From NCBI GenBank assembly GCA_942492635.1, contig CALOFP010000002.1:248001-312000 (forward strand): 64,000 nucleotides of DNA, read 5' to 3'. The notes under the pieces are model-generated. The model did not search any database, was not told the origin of the DNA, and saw only the letters and a list, made by a program, of their open reading frames with translations. The position numbers were made by a program, and so were the translations under genes. Positions 7,893-15,865 of the stretch are shown here, piece by piece. Each line of letters opens with the position of its first letter. Within the stretch, counting starts at the first letter, position 1. The stretch comes from CALOFP01 sp942492635 (GTDB lineage Bacteria; UBP6; UBA1177; CALOFP01).

Positions 7893-8582
7893 TCAGAGGG
7901 ATATTCTGAAATTTTCAGTCTCGTAGAAAAGGAGTACGCGAAATTCAGGGAGCTCTTTCTTTTTTCCTGAAAAGAGGTAGTAGACGCCTTCAACCAGGGA
8001 TTGAATCGGATCTATTGCAACCGCTCCGATATCTGCAAGAATGTGATTCTGCTTTTTCAGCCAGAGCTTCCCCTGAAATCTCAACTCTCCCAGCATGCTT
8101 CCTGCAACGGGAGTTATGAAGACGTCCTCGACAGAGACAGGTTCGACCCATCCCTCGACAAGATATTCCCAAACAGCACTTGAACAAAAGGAGAATAGAA
8201 AACTTTCCATAGGTGTAAACCCTCTCATTCTCGCACGGAGATATGATTCGCTACCCGTCAGCGGATGGGCTATGTAGTTGAAGAAAAAACGGTCCTCATC
8301 CCAGCGATATGTCTGGAAGGTCATGTTCGCCTTTACATTACTGAACTTCATTTTATCCCAGTTCAGCTCCTCCGGGCCATAGAAGAGTAGTGCCCCCCCA
8401 ACCGTAAGACCGAAGAGTGTAGTGTTGTAGACTATTGGGTAGAGTAGGTTGCGATCCGGTTTCTCAAGATCGGTGGATAAAACGGCCCATTCCTCGTCAG
8501 AAAGGAGGCTCTTCGATTTTTCCTCTGCCTGAATCCCGGAAAAAGAAATAATGATAAGCAGTATGATCAGCAGAAATTTCAT
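7893..8582 (-). CDS. DUF3943-type envelope protein
   Basis: A 229-residue protein with a signal peptide (MKFLLIILLIIISFSGIQA). It carries the family pattern of DUF3943: FFNYIAHPLTGSESYLRAR, a Ser-rich stretch ending WEYLVEGWVEPVS, and FITPVAGSMLGE. Family members are predicted periplasmic or outer-membrane proteins of unknown function, and no catalytic residues are recognised. The ATG overlaps the upstream gene stop as ATGA without a good Shine-Dalgarno, suggesting translational coupling. It forms a two-gene unit with the putative beta-barrel gene at 8579-9142. Confidence 0.75.
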   Translation of the reverse strand: MKFLLIILLIIISFSGIQAEEKSKSLLSDEEWAVLSTDLEKPDRNLLYPIVYNTTLFGLTVGGALLFYGPEELNWDKMKFSNVKANMTFQTYRWDEDRFFFNYIAHPLTGSESYLRARMRGFTPMESFLFSFCSSAVWEYLVEGWVEPVSVEDVFITPVAGSMLGELRFQGKLWLKKQNHILADIGAVAIDPIQSLVEGVYYLFSGKKKELPEFRVLLFYETENFRISL

Positions 8583-9142
8583 TTTAGGTAACCGATATTT
8601 AGTGTGAATAGTAAGCCTCCAAAGGGTTCGGCACTGTTGAAGTTATAGAAGAGAGTGGTTCCGAAACCTGCGTGGTCAGTTACTTTGACCAAGAAATTGC
8701 TTTCAACGGGAATTCCCACAACGGTCCTTGATGAAACAGGGTGTCCGTAGTATCTTCTGTCCCGCTGGTAAACCATTGAAATGCCGGAATTAATAGTGAA
8801 GAGAATACGATCTGAAAATTCACCGAAACCGACAAGAATACTGCGATCGTCTATGTATTCCCTGGAAGTGATGTCTCCTCGATTAAGCTCTTTGCAGGAA
8901 ACAGAGTTAAGACGTCCACAGAATTGTCTTTCGTGGGAATTGAAAGCGTATCGGACAGAAACAGAGAAATTTTTATAGATGGCGTTGGCCGATAAAATTC
9001 CTGCGGCTGATTTTGATACATCGGAAATAGTTCCCGGACCAATTCCAACCCCCATCCAGACATTAAACGGATGATCATCATTACTGTACAAATTCGTCGA
9101 AAAAGTCGAAAAAACCAGAAGCAAAACAATGTAGTAACGCAT
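8579..9142 (-). CDS. putative outer-membrane beta-barrel protein
   Basis: A 187-residue protein with a signal peptide (MRYYIVLLLVFSTFSTNLYS). The rest consists of alternating, aromatic-rich short strands (such as FSVSVRYAFN, LFTINSGISMVY and GFGTTLFYNF) and ends in a hydrophobic strand LLFTLNIGYLK, the layout of a small outer-membrane barrel. I do not recognise a named family. The ATG has GAGGGGGAAAA upstream. It is divergent from hydE and co-transcribed with the DUF3943 gene downstream. Confidence 0.65.
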   Translation of the reverse strand: MRYYIVLLLVFSTFSTNLYSNDDHPFNVWMGVGIGPGTISDVSKSAAGILSANAIYKNFSVSVRYAFNSHERQFCGRLNSVSCKELNRGDITSREYIDDRSILVGFGEFSDRILFTINSGISMVYQRDRRYYGHPVSSRTVVGIPVESNFLVKVTDHAGFGTTLFYNFNSAEPFGGLLFTLNIGYLK

Positions 9143-9223
9143 TTTTCCCCCTCAAATTCGACACAAGTATAGCGGGTGATAATTCAAATGCAACAATTTT
9201 CAAAATGAGGTGTGACAGAGCGG

Positions 9224-9252
9224 TTGACTTATCCTATCGGATAAAGTATCTT
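9224..9252 (+). promoter_or_regulatory. sigma-70-type promoter with internal palindrome, for hydE
   Basis: TTGACT at 9224-9229 and TATCTT at 9247-9252 are separated by 17 bases, about 20 bases before the hydE Shine-Dalgarno. The spacer contains a perfect dyad, TTATCCTATCGGATAA (9229-9244, arms of 6 bases around TATC). This places a potential repressor operator between -35 and -10. The regulator is unknown. Confidence 0.55.
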
Positions 9253-9276
9253 TCTACAATCAACAGGGAGGTGAGA

Positions 9277-10365
9277 ATGATAGCTATACATGATATTGTC
9301 GAGAAGGAGAGGATTTCAAAGGAAGATCTTGTGCACCTTCTTTCCATTGAGGATGAAGAGGCCGTAAAAACCCTTTTTGATATAGCCTATCGAATAAAGG
9401 GTGAGAATGTGGGAAGGAGGGTTCACCTTCGCGGAATTATTGAAATGAGTAATATCTGCGTCAAGAATTGCTTTTACTGCGGAATCAGAAAAGACAACAA
9501 AAGTGTCGAACGTTACACCATGGAAGAGGCAGATGTTCTTGCTTCGGCGGAGTGGGCCTACAAAAATGGTTACGGGTCCCTTGTTCTTCAGAGCGGAGAG
9601 CGTACAGATGAAACTTTTGTTTCCTACGTGGAAAAACTTCTCAAGAAGATCAAGAAACTGTCCAGAGGAAAATTGGGAATTACCATTTCCTTGGGAGAAC
9701 AGAGGGCGGATACATACCGACGTTGGTTTGAGGCTGGTGCGCACCGCTATCTCCTGAGAATTGAAACGTCAAACAAGGAACTATACCGGAAGATCCATCC
9801 TTCCGATCATAAGTTCGATTCGAGAGTGAAAGCTCTCAAAGATCTTCGCGAAACCGGTTATCAGGTCGGGACAGGTGTCATGATAGGTCTTCCCGGGCAG
9901 ACAATGAAGGATCTTGCCGACGACATAATCTTTTTCAAGGAAAACGACGTGGATATGATAGGGATGGGCCCCTATATTCCTCATCACCAGACTCCTATGG
10001 GAGAGAGGATCGGCGACTTCGATATCCATAAGAAACGAAATCAGCTGATGCTTGGACTCAAGATGCTGGCGGTTACAAGGATCTATCTCAAGGACGTCAA
10101 TATGGCTTCGACCACCGCACTTGAGGCGCTTTCTCCGGAGGGAAGAGAGCTCGGGCTTCTTGCCGGAGCAAATGTCGTAATGCCCAATATTACGGAAGTT
10201 TCATACAAAGCCAACTACACTCTCTACGATGGGAAACCTCACAAAAATGAAAACATGGATGAAGCGATTTCCGTGCTCGAGGAGAAGATCCGGGGTCTGG
10301 GTGAAGATATCGGTTTTAACAGCTGGGGAGACAGTCCCCACTTCTATTCCAGAATTCAGGGCTAG
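9277..10365 (+). CDS. hydE: [FeFe] hydrogenase maturase HydE (radical SAM)
   Basis: A 362-residue radical-SAM enzyme that helps build the diiron subcluster of the [FeFe]-hydrogenase H-cluster. The SAM-cluster motif is C61-x3-C65-x2-C68 (CVKNCFYCGIR). GYGSLVLQSGE, GITISLGE, RYLLRIETS and MGPYIPHHQTP are characteristic of HydE. The ATG at 9277 has a strong GGGAGGTGAG upstream; a longer frame beginning at 9205 is unlikely since it would run through the promoter. The hydrogenase it should serve is at 34435-36180. HydF and HydG are not in this window. Confidence 0.92.
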   Translation: MIAIHDIVEKERISKEDLVHLLSIEDEEAVKTLFDIAYRIKGENVGRRVHLRGIIEMSNICVKNCFYCGIRKDNKSVERYTMEEADVLASAEWAYKNGYGSLVLQSGERTDETFVSYVEKLLKKIKKLSRGKLGITISLGEQRADTYRRWFEAGAHRYLLRIETSNKELYRKIHPSDHKFDSRVKALKDLRETGYQVGTGVMIGLPGQTMKDLADDIIFFKENDVDMIGMGPYIPHHQTPMGERIGDFDIHKKRNQLMLGLKMLAVTRIYLKDVNMASTTALEALSPEGRELGLLAGANVVMPNITEVSYKANYTLYDGKPHKNENMDEAISVLEEKIRGLGEDIGFNSWGDSPHFYSRIQG

Positions 10366-10400
10366 TCGTCCCGTTCTCACCTTAAAGTTGAAACAATATT

Positions 10401-10439
10401 CTTGAATTCCTTGAATTCGACTTTTCGAAGTGCTATATT
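10401..10439 (+). promoter_or_regulatory. promoter and direct repeats upstream of hutU
   Basis: TTGAAT (10411-10416) and TATATT (10434-10439) are 17 bases apart and lie 35 bases before the hutU start. Two adjacent copies of CTTGAATTC (10401-10409 and 10410-10418) overlap the -35 element, and a short TTCG...CGAA dyad lies in the spacer. These may be a regulator site. Confidence 0.5.
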
Positions 10440-10473
10440 GCCCTGTATTTGTAGATAAACAGGAGGTTTGGTA

Positions 10474-12510
10474 ATGATAAGCAATCTGGACATCTCTCAG
10501 GCAATGACCGTTAAGCTTGATTCGGTTCTTTCGGAATATCCTGAATTTGTTGAAGGAATTCGAAGAGCACCAAAAAGGGAGCTTAAGTTGACAAGAGGCG
10601 AGATCGAACTTGCACTCAAGAATGCACTTCGCTACATTCCCGAGGAGCTTCATGAAACTCTCGCACCTGAATTTCTTGAAGAACTTATGACTCATGGTCG
10701 AATTTACGGATACCGTTTCCGTCCGGCTGGAAATATCAAGGGAAAATCGATTGACGAGTATAAGAGCTCATGCATTGAAGGTCGTGCCTTTCAGGTTATG
10801 ATCGACAACAATCTTGATTTCGATATCGCTCTGTATCCATACGAGCTCGTTACATACGGTGAAACCGGGCAGGTGTGTCAGAACTGGATGCAGTACAGGC
10901 TTATCAAGAAGTATCTTGAGGTTATGACCCAGGATCAGACATTTGTTCTCCACAGCGGACATCCGCTCGGACTTTTCAAATCCAAACCCGATGCGCCGAG
11001 AGTTATTACTACAAACGGTCTCATGGTGGGACTATTCGACGATCTAGATAACTTCACACGCGCTGCAGCCCTCGGAGTTGCCAACTACGGACAGATGACA
11101 GCAGGCGGCTGGATGTACATCGGACCTCAGGGAATAGTTCACGGCACATACAACACAATTCTTATTGCAGGACGCCTGAAACTCGGAGTTGCAAGTGACG
11201 GAGACCTCGGCGGGAAACTCTTTGTCTCTTCCGGTCTCGGAGGAATGAGCGGAGCTCAGCCCAAGGCTGTCGAGATTGCCAACGGTGTCGGTATCTTCGC
11301 CGAGGTAGACTACTCCAGAATCGAAACCCGTCATTCTCAGGGCTGGGTCATGAAGGTTGCCAAAACTCCCGAGGAGGCTTTCAGGATCGCCGGCGAATAT
11401 ATGGAAAAGAAAGAGGCGATGTCGGTTGCATACCACGGAAATATCGTCGACCTTCTTGAGTATGCAGATGAGACAAACTTTCATATCGACATGCTCAGCG
11501 ATCAGACAAGTTGCCACGCAGTTTACGAAGGAGGTTACTGTCCCGCAGGAATCACTTTCGAGGAACGTACCAGACTTCTTGCTGAAGATAAGGAAAAATT
11601 CAAGGAACTTGTCGACGAAACACTTCGTCGCCACTACAGGGTGATCAGGAGTCTTGCCGACAAGGGAACATACTTCTTCGATTACGGCAACAGCTTCATG
11701 CGTGCAGTTTTCGACGCAGGTGTGAAGGAGATCGCCAAGAACGGAGAAAACACCTACGAAGGATTCATATGGCCGAGCTACGTTGAAGATATCCTCGGAC
11801 CCGAACTTTTCGATTACGGATACGGTCCCTTCAGATGGGTCTGCCTCTCCGGAAAGGAGGAAGATCTCGTAAAGACCGATGCCGCCGCCGCAGAAATCAT
11901 TCAGGGACTTCGTGAAGAGCCCAGATACCAGGATAAGGACAACTACACCTGGGTAAAAGATGCGATGAAGAACAAGCTTGTCGTCGGAACTCAGGCCCGA
12001 ATTCTCTACCAGGATGCAATGGGACGTGCGACAATCGCCCTCAAGTTCAATGAAATGGTAAGGAAAGGTATCGTGGGACCGATCATGCTCGGACGTGATC
12101 ATCACGATACAGGTGGAACCGATTCGCCGTATCGTGAAACATCCAACATCAAGGACGGATCGAACATCATGGCCGATATGGCGACCAACGTGTTCGCCGG
12201 AAACTGTGCACGAGGCATGAGTCTCGTTGCCCTTCACAACGGCGGCGGAGTCGGAATCGGCAAGGTTATCAACGGCGGTTTCGGAATGGTTCTCGACGGA
12301 TCGAGAAGAGTCGACAGCATCCTCAGGACAGCTTTCCCATGGGATGTAATGGGAGGAGTTTCCAGAAGAGCCTGGGCACGCAATGAGCACTCCATCGAGA
12401 CATGTATCGAATACAATGAAATGAACAAAGGCGAAGACCACATCACCCTTCCGTTCATTCCGAAAGAGGATCTTATAAAGAAAGTTGTCGCAGATCGTCT
12501 CGACAAGTAG
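10474..12510 (+). CDS. hutU: urocanate hydratase (long form)
   Basis: A 678-residue urocanase, which converts urocanate to 4-imidazolone-5-propionate in histidine degradation using bound NAD. Family blocks present are ATYG-like region YELVTYGETGQVCQNWMQYR, QTFVLHSGHPLGLF, GGLGGMSGAQPKA, SDQTSCHAVYEGGYCPAG, and GRDHHDTGGTDSPYRET, with SLVALHNGGGVG near the end. It is about 120 residues longer than the common 555-residue bacterial enzyme, matching a long subclass found in some anaerobes. The ATG at 10474 has AGGAGG at 7 bases. No hutH, hutI or hutG is adjacent. Confidence 0.9.
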   Translation: MISNLDISQAMTVKLDSVLSEYPEFVEGIRRAPKRELKLTRGEIELALKNALRYIPEELHETLAPEFLEELMTHGRIYGYRFRPAGNIKGKSIDEYKSSCIEGRAFQVMIDNNLDFDIALYPYELVTYGETGQVCQNWMQYRLIKKYLEVMTQDQTFVLHSGHPLGLFKSKPDAPRVITTNGLMVGLFDDLDNFTRAAALGVANYGQMTAGGWMYIGPQGIVHGTYNTILIAGRLKLGVASDGDLGGKLFVSSGLGGMSGAQPKAVEIANGVGIFAEVDYSRIETRHSQGWVMKVAKTPEEAFRIAGEYMEKKEAMSVAYHGNIVDLLEYADETNFHIDMLSDQTSCHAVYEGGYCPAGITFEERTRLLAEDKEKFKELVDETLRRHYRVIRSLADKGTYFFDYGNSFMRAVFDAGVKEIAKNGENTYEGFIWPSYVEDILGPELFDYGYGPFRWVCLSGKEEDLVKTDAAAAEIIQGLREEPRYQDKDNYTWVKDAMKNKLVVGTQARILYQDAMGRATIALKFNEMVRKGIVGPIMLGRDHHDTGGTDSPYRETSNIKDGSNIMADMATNVFAGNCARGMSLVALHNGGGVGIGKVINGGFGMVLDGSRRVDSILRTAFPWDVMGGVSRRAWARNEHSIETCIEYNEMNKGEDHITLPFIPKEDLIKKVVADRLDK

Positions 12511-12533
12511 TACTATCCGATTCTTCAAATCTG

Positions 12534-12580
12534 AAACCTCCTTAGGAGCTGAGATTCCTCCTCCTAAGGAGGTTTTTTTT
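12534..12580 (+). terminator. rho-independent terminator after hutU
   Basis: A 15-base perfect stem, AAACCTCCTTAGGAG (12534-12548) with CTCCTAAGGAGGTTT (12561-12575), is followed by a run of T to 12580. It sits 24 bases after the hutU stop and separates it from the DUF362 group. Confidence 0.93.
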
Positions 12581-12693
12581 ATCCAACCTTTCCGGTTTCG
12601 ATGGAAGTCTTAATTGGATTTTTGTGCCGGTGCCGATTATCTCCATCCTTTTTCCGTTGTATAATATCTCACGATTTAAAATGGAGGAAAAGG

Positions 12694-13797
12694 ATGGTGT
12701 CGACTGTCTACTTCGCGGATTTTCATTCCCACAACACCAAAAGCAATAAAATCTCGCGAATAGGATCCCTTCTTGAAAAAGAGTGCTTTCGAAACTCAAT
12801 TTCCAAGAGCGATCTAGTTGCAGTAAAGTGTCATTTCGGAGAGCGGGGAAACGACTCTTTTGTACGTCCTATCTTTATACGCAGAGTGGTTGACTGGATA
12901 GAGAAAATGGGAGGGAACCCTTTTCTCACCGACACAAACACTCTCTATTGCGGAGGTCGGGCGAATGCTGTAGATCATCTGAAAACAGCTTTGAGACACG
13001 GTTTCGGATACGAGGTGACAGGGGCTCCGATCATTATCGCCGACGGTTTGAAGGGAGGTGGTTTCGTAGAAATCCACCTTGGGGGAAAGCACTTCTCCAA
13101 GGTGAAGATCGGTAAAAATATCGATGCGGCGGATTCCATGGTGGTGGTTTCCCACTTCAAAGGTCATCAGATGGCCGGATTCGGCGGAGCTATAAAAAAC
13201 CTGGCGATGGGATGCGCCCCGATCGAAGGAAAAAAGGAGCAGCACTCGCCTCGCCCGAGAGTCAATAGCGATCTCTGCACAGGTTGCGGTGCATGTCTCA
13301 AAGTCTGTCCGGCAGATGCAATAACGATAGATGATGGAGTCTCCAGAATTGATGTTCATAAATGTATCGGTTGCGGCTCATGCATCGCCGCATGTCCATC
13401 AAAAGCTATAAATCTTGATTGGGAGACGGATACGAAAGATTTTCTTGAGAGACTCTCCGAATATGCTTACGGCGCGGTTAAGGAGAAGCCGGGGAAGGTG
13501 ATTTACATCAATTTCCTCATGTCGATTACTCCCGACTGCGACTGCGCATCCTGGTCGGATCGTTACATTGTTCCGGATATCGGGATCCTTGCCTCTGTGG
13601 ATCCTGTTGCAATCGACAGGGCCTCATTTGATCTCGTGAATGCACAAAGCGGAATTGAAGAGTCTAAACTTTCATCGGGAATTGAGAAAGGTGGTGACAA
13701 GTTCAAGGGAATCGGGCATGGACTTGGAGAAATCCAACTTCAACATGCCGAAAGTCTGGGACTTGGGACTAATAACTACAAACTGGAAAAAATATAG
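12694..13797 (+). CDS. DUF362 protein with two 4Fe-4S ferredoxin motifs
   Basis: A 367-residue protein: a DUF362 domain (MVSTVYFADFHSHNT..., VKCHFGERGND, SHFKGHQMAGFGGAIKNLAMG), then two ferredoxin motifs, CTGCGACLKVCPADAI and CIGCGSCIAACPSKAI, and a C-terminal part with DCDCASWSD and DPVAIDRASFDL. Such proteins are predicted Fe-S electron carriers or enzymes; no defined reaction is known. The ATG at 12694 has GGAGGAAAAGG upstream, preferred over an earlier ATG. It leads a three-gene group ending at 14697. Confidence 0.85.
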   Translation: MVSTVYFADFHSHNTKSNKISRIGSLLEKECFRNSISKSDLVAVKCHFGERGNDSFVRPIFIRRVVDWIEKMGGNPFLTDTNTLYCGGRANAVDHLKTALRHGFGYEVTGAPIIIADGLKGGGFVEIHLGGKHFSKVKIGKNIDAADSMVVVSHFKGHQMAGFGGAIKNLAMGCAPIEGKKEQHSPRPRVNSDLCTGCGACLKVCPADAITIDDGVSRIDVHKCIGCGSCIAACPSKAINLDWETDTKDFLERLSEYAYGAVKEKPGKVIYINFLMSITPDCDCASWSDRYIVPDIGILASVDPVAIDRASFDLVNAQSGIEESKLSSGIEKGGDKFKGIGHGLGEIQLQHAESLGLGTNNYKLEKI

Positions 13798-13805
13798 GAG
13801 GCGGT

Positions 13806-14309
13806 ATGGAATCTGCAGGAAGAAAAACAGTTTTTGAAAAGCTTGCAGGAATATCGATCCTCCTCACATTTTCGGTTGCCTATCCCTATTTTTTTCATCT
13901 GGCGGGATTAAGCGGACGAACCTTTCTTCCCATTTACCTTGCCGTACTTGTTTCCAGTAGAATTTTCCCTCTTCCCACAACACTTCTTATCGCTGTATCT
14001 TCTCCGCTCCTCAACAATTTTGTTTCGGGGATGCCGGTGCTTTCTCCAGAACCTGTTCTTCAGATGCTGATGGTGGAGCTGATTTTTCTTTCCTTTTCAG
14101 GCAGGTTTTTGAAAAGAGTGCCTGCCGCACTGTCGCTTTTAATTCAAATGGTTATAGCTCGTCTGGGGTCTCTGCCGATAGTTGTTTTTTCATCTACAAC
14201 GGATTTTGAATATTGGAAGAACAATTTCCTTGCCGGAATTTCAGGCATCGCATTCAACCTTGCTGTAGGGTATCTGATTCTGAGGATCTTCTATGAGAGA
14301 AAAGTTTAA
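13806..14309 (+). CDS. ECF-transporter S-component-like membrane protein
   Basis: A 167-residue hydrophobic protein with about five membrane segments (for example ISILLTFSVAYPYFF, FLPIYLAVLVSSRIF, LMVELIFLSF, GIAFNLAVGYLILRIF). Size and layout resemble substrate-binding S-components of energy-coupling-factor transporters, which bind vitamins or small nutrients in the inner membrane and need a shared ATPase/T module encoded elsewhere. It begins 8 bases after the DUF362 gene and overlaps the phosphoribosyltransferase gene by 17 bases. That context hints at a nucleobase-like substrate, which is inference. Confidence 0.55.
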   Translation: MESAGRKTVFEKLAGISILLTFSVAYPYFFHLAGLSGRTFLPIYLAVLVSSRIFPLPTTLLIAVSSPLLNNFVSGMPVLSPEPVLQMLMVELIFLSFSGRFLKRVPAALSLLIQMVIARLGSLPIVVFSSTTDFEYWKNNFLAGISGIAFNLAVGYLILRIFYERKV

Positions 14310-14697
14310 TATTTCACTCGACGAAATGATGGTCGCTATTCGGCAAAAAGTTACGGGAAAATTCGATAAAGTTGTTGCAATCGGTCGCGGTGGAATCGTT
14401 GCCGGAGCAATTATCTCCCGCTACCTTGATATTCCTCTCGACATCATTTACCTGAAATACAGGGACGATTTTCAAAAAATTGATAGGGCCGAACCGGAAC
14501 TTCAAAACCGTATCGATTTTCAGAGATCAGGTTGCTCAATCCTAATTGTCGACGACGTTTCACGAACGGGAGCCACTATGAAAAAGGCGATAGAAATTTT
14601 TTCCGGAGCAGAAATTACAACATGTGTTGTTGTGGGAGAAGCAGATATCTCTCTTATGGGAAATGTCGACTCTTGCATCTTATGGCCCTGGAATTAG
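14293..14697 (+). CDS. phosphoribosyltransferase family protein
   Basis: A 134-residue type I phosphoribosyltransferase fold. The PRPP-binding motif is ILIVDDVSRTGATMK, and KVVAIGRGGIVAGAIISRYLDIPLDIIY is the usual N-terminal strand-loop. It is short, resembling xanthine/hypoxanthine-type or regulatory PRT proteins, but the base specificity cannot be read from the sequence. It overlaps the upstream membrane protein, so uptake plus salvage is a reasonable guess. It is convergent with the radical-SAM gene downstream. Confidence 0.75.
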   Translation: MREKFNISLDEMMVAIRQKVTGKFDKVVAIGRGGIVAGAIISRYLDIPLDIIYLKYRDDFQKIDRAEPELQNRIDFQRSGCSILIVDDVSRTGATMKKAIEIFSGAEITTCVVVGEADISLMGNVDSCILWPWN

Positions 14698-14717
14698 TTT
14701 CCTGAAGTCGGAGAAAT

Positions 14718-15614
14718 TCAATATTGGATGTTTGTCAGCCCGATTTTTGCGGCAAAATTTAGAATCGATAGAAATTCATCATTCCTTATTTTTCCGATAA
14801 GTTCCTTAATTTCAGAAGCATGGAAGCAGGGTCTGTACTGATCCATAATGTTGATATATATGTCTTTTGAAATTGAGTGTAGGACGGTGAGGACCTTTTC
14901 ACTTCCTGCAAGATCGTTCGGAAGTACGAGATGGCGAACCATTACACCTTTTCTGGCAACTCCGTTTTCGTCTGTTTCAAGATTTCCTACCTGTCGGAAC
15001 ATCTCCACAATTGCGAGTTTTGCATGATCAAAATAATTCTTTATTTTGCTCAAGGATTCAGCCGTTTCATTATCGCCATATTTGAAATCGGGAAGATAGA
15101 TGTCCACAATACCGTCAAGAAGAGCAACTGTCTCAACTGAATCGTAACCTCCCGTATTGTAGACGAGAGGGATGGAAAGCCCATCCTGTATGGCGATCTC
15201 GAGTGCTTTGAGAATCGCATAAACCGAATGGGTGGGGGAGACAAGGTTAATGTTGTGACATCCTCTTGACTGAAGGTTGATCATGATGGTAGCCAATTCT
15301 TCATAGTAGCATATTCCTCCCTCGTCGAGTTGCGATATTTCGTAGTTCTGGCAGAAAACGCACTTCATATTGCATGCGCTGAAAAAGATTGTTCCCGATC
15401 CTCCGGAACCGACAAGGGGACGCTCTTCGCCGAAGTGTGGAAAGTATGAGGCGATCTTGGGAAATTTTCCGCTTCTGCAGAAACCGATTTCACCTTTCAT
15501 CCTGTTCACTCCGCATCGATGGGGACAGAGTTTACAAGAACGCATGAGATCTTCAATTCGATCGATACGCTCTTTCAATATTCCTTTTTCGTAGAGTTTT
15601 ACATAGCCGGTCAT
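14718..15614 (-). CDS. PflX-like radical SAM protein
   Basis: A radical-SAM protein of about 298 residues from the ATG at 15614 (a longer frame reaches 15680 but would overlap the trp promoter). The SAM-cluster motif is CNMKCVFCQN. An N-terminal Cys-rich block, CKLCPHRCGVNR and GFCRSGKFPKIASYFPHFGEE, is typical of the PflX/COG1313 group, related to pyruvate-formate-lyase activating enzymes. Its substrate is unknown. No pyruvate-formate-lyase gene is nearby, and no clear Shine-Dalgarno precedes either start. Confidence 0.8.
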   Translation of the reverse strand: MTGYVKLYEKGILKERIDRIEDLMRSCKLCPHRCGVNRMKGEIGFCRSGKFPKIASYFPHFGEERPLVGSGGSGTIFFSACNMKCVFCQNYEISQLDEGGICYYEELATIMINLQSRGCHNINLVSPTHSVYAILKALEIAIQDGLSIPLVYNTGGYDSVETVALLDGIVDIYLPDFKYGDNETAESLSKIKNYFDHAKLAIVEMFRQVGNLETDENGVARKGVMVRHLVLPNDLAGSEKVLTVLHSISKDIYINIMDQYRPCFHASEIKELIGKIRNDEFLSILNFAAKIGLTNIQY

Positions 15615-15658
15615 GAAAGAAATTATACGGAGAAAATTGAAGTGACAAAATATTCTGA

Positions 15659-15686
15659 TTGACAAAGAGCTTTCTTTCATTACAAT
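15659..15686 (+). promoter_or_regulatory. promoter of the trp leader/trpB unit
   Basis: TTGACA (15659-15664) and TACAAT (15681-15686), 16 bases apart, form a near-consensus sigma-70 promoter. Transcription would start near 15693, giving an 18-base leader before the trp leader peptide and its GGAG Shine-Dalgarno (15702-15705). Confidence 0.75.
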
Positions 15687-15710
15687 TGCTTTGAAATTTA
15701 TGGAGTTTTT

Positions 15711-15794
15711 ATGAGCACTTTTCTGAATTCTACATTCTCAACATCTTTTTCAACAATATGGTGGTGGTGTATGAAAAGCGAAGGTGCCGTCTGA
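15711..15794 (+). CDS. trpL: trp leader peptide (27 residues, three tandem Trp codons)
   Basis: A short frame of 27 codons plus TGA with GGAG 6 bases before its ATG. Residues 17-19 are Trp-Trp-Trp (TGG TGG TGG, 15759-15767), followed by CMKSEGAV. The peptide is otherwise rich in Ser, Thr and Phe and has no protein-like features. Its role is inferred to be that of classical leader peptides: the ribosome stalls at the Trp codons when charged tRNA-Trp is scarce, which decides which downstream hairpin forms. It is followed by an attenuator and trpB. Confidence 0.88.
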   Translation: MSTFLNSTFSTSFSTIWWWCMKSEGAV

Positions 15795-15848
15795 TATTCA
15801 TATAAGTATCGATTTTACAGGGGGCACCTTCGGGTGCCCCCTTTTTTT
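15780..15848 (+). terminator. trp attenuator: antiterminator versus terminator
   Basis: The terminator is a perfect 9-base stem, GGGGGCACC (15820-15828) and GGTGCCCCC (15833-15841), with a TTCG loop and a T run. GAAGGTGCC (15780-15788), at the end of the leader peptide frame, is exactly complementary to GGCACCTTC (15823-15831), the terminator's left arm and loop. Pairing there would prevent termination. A ribosome stalled at the Trp codons leaves 15780-15788 free, while one that reaches the stop at 15792-15794 covers it. This is the logic of Trp attenuation in its simplest form. Confidence 0.9.
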
Positions 15849-15865
15849 TACTTGGAGGTAATTCG

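Noticed and set aside
11044..12528. A 494-codon open frame antisense to hutU
   Set aside because: It mirrors the strongly supported hutU frame, has no recognisable motif, and arises from codon bias that avoids stops on the other strand.
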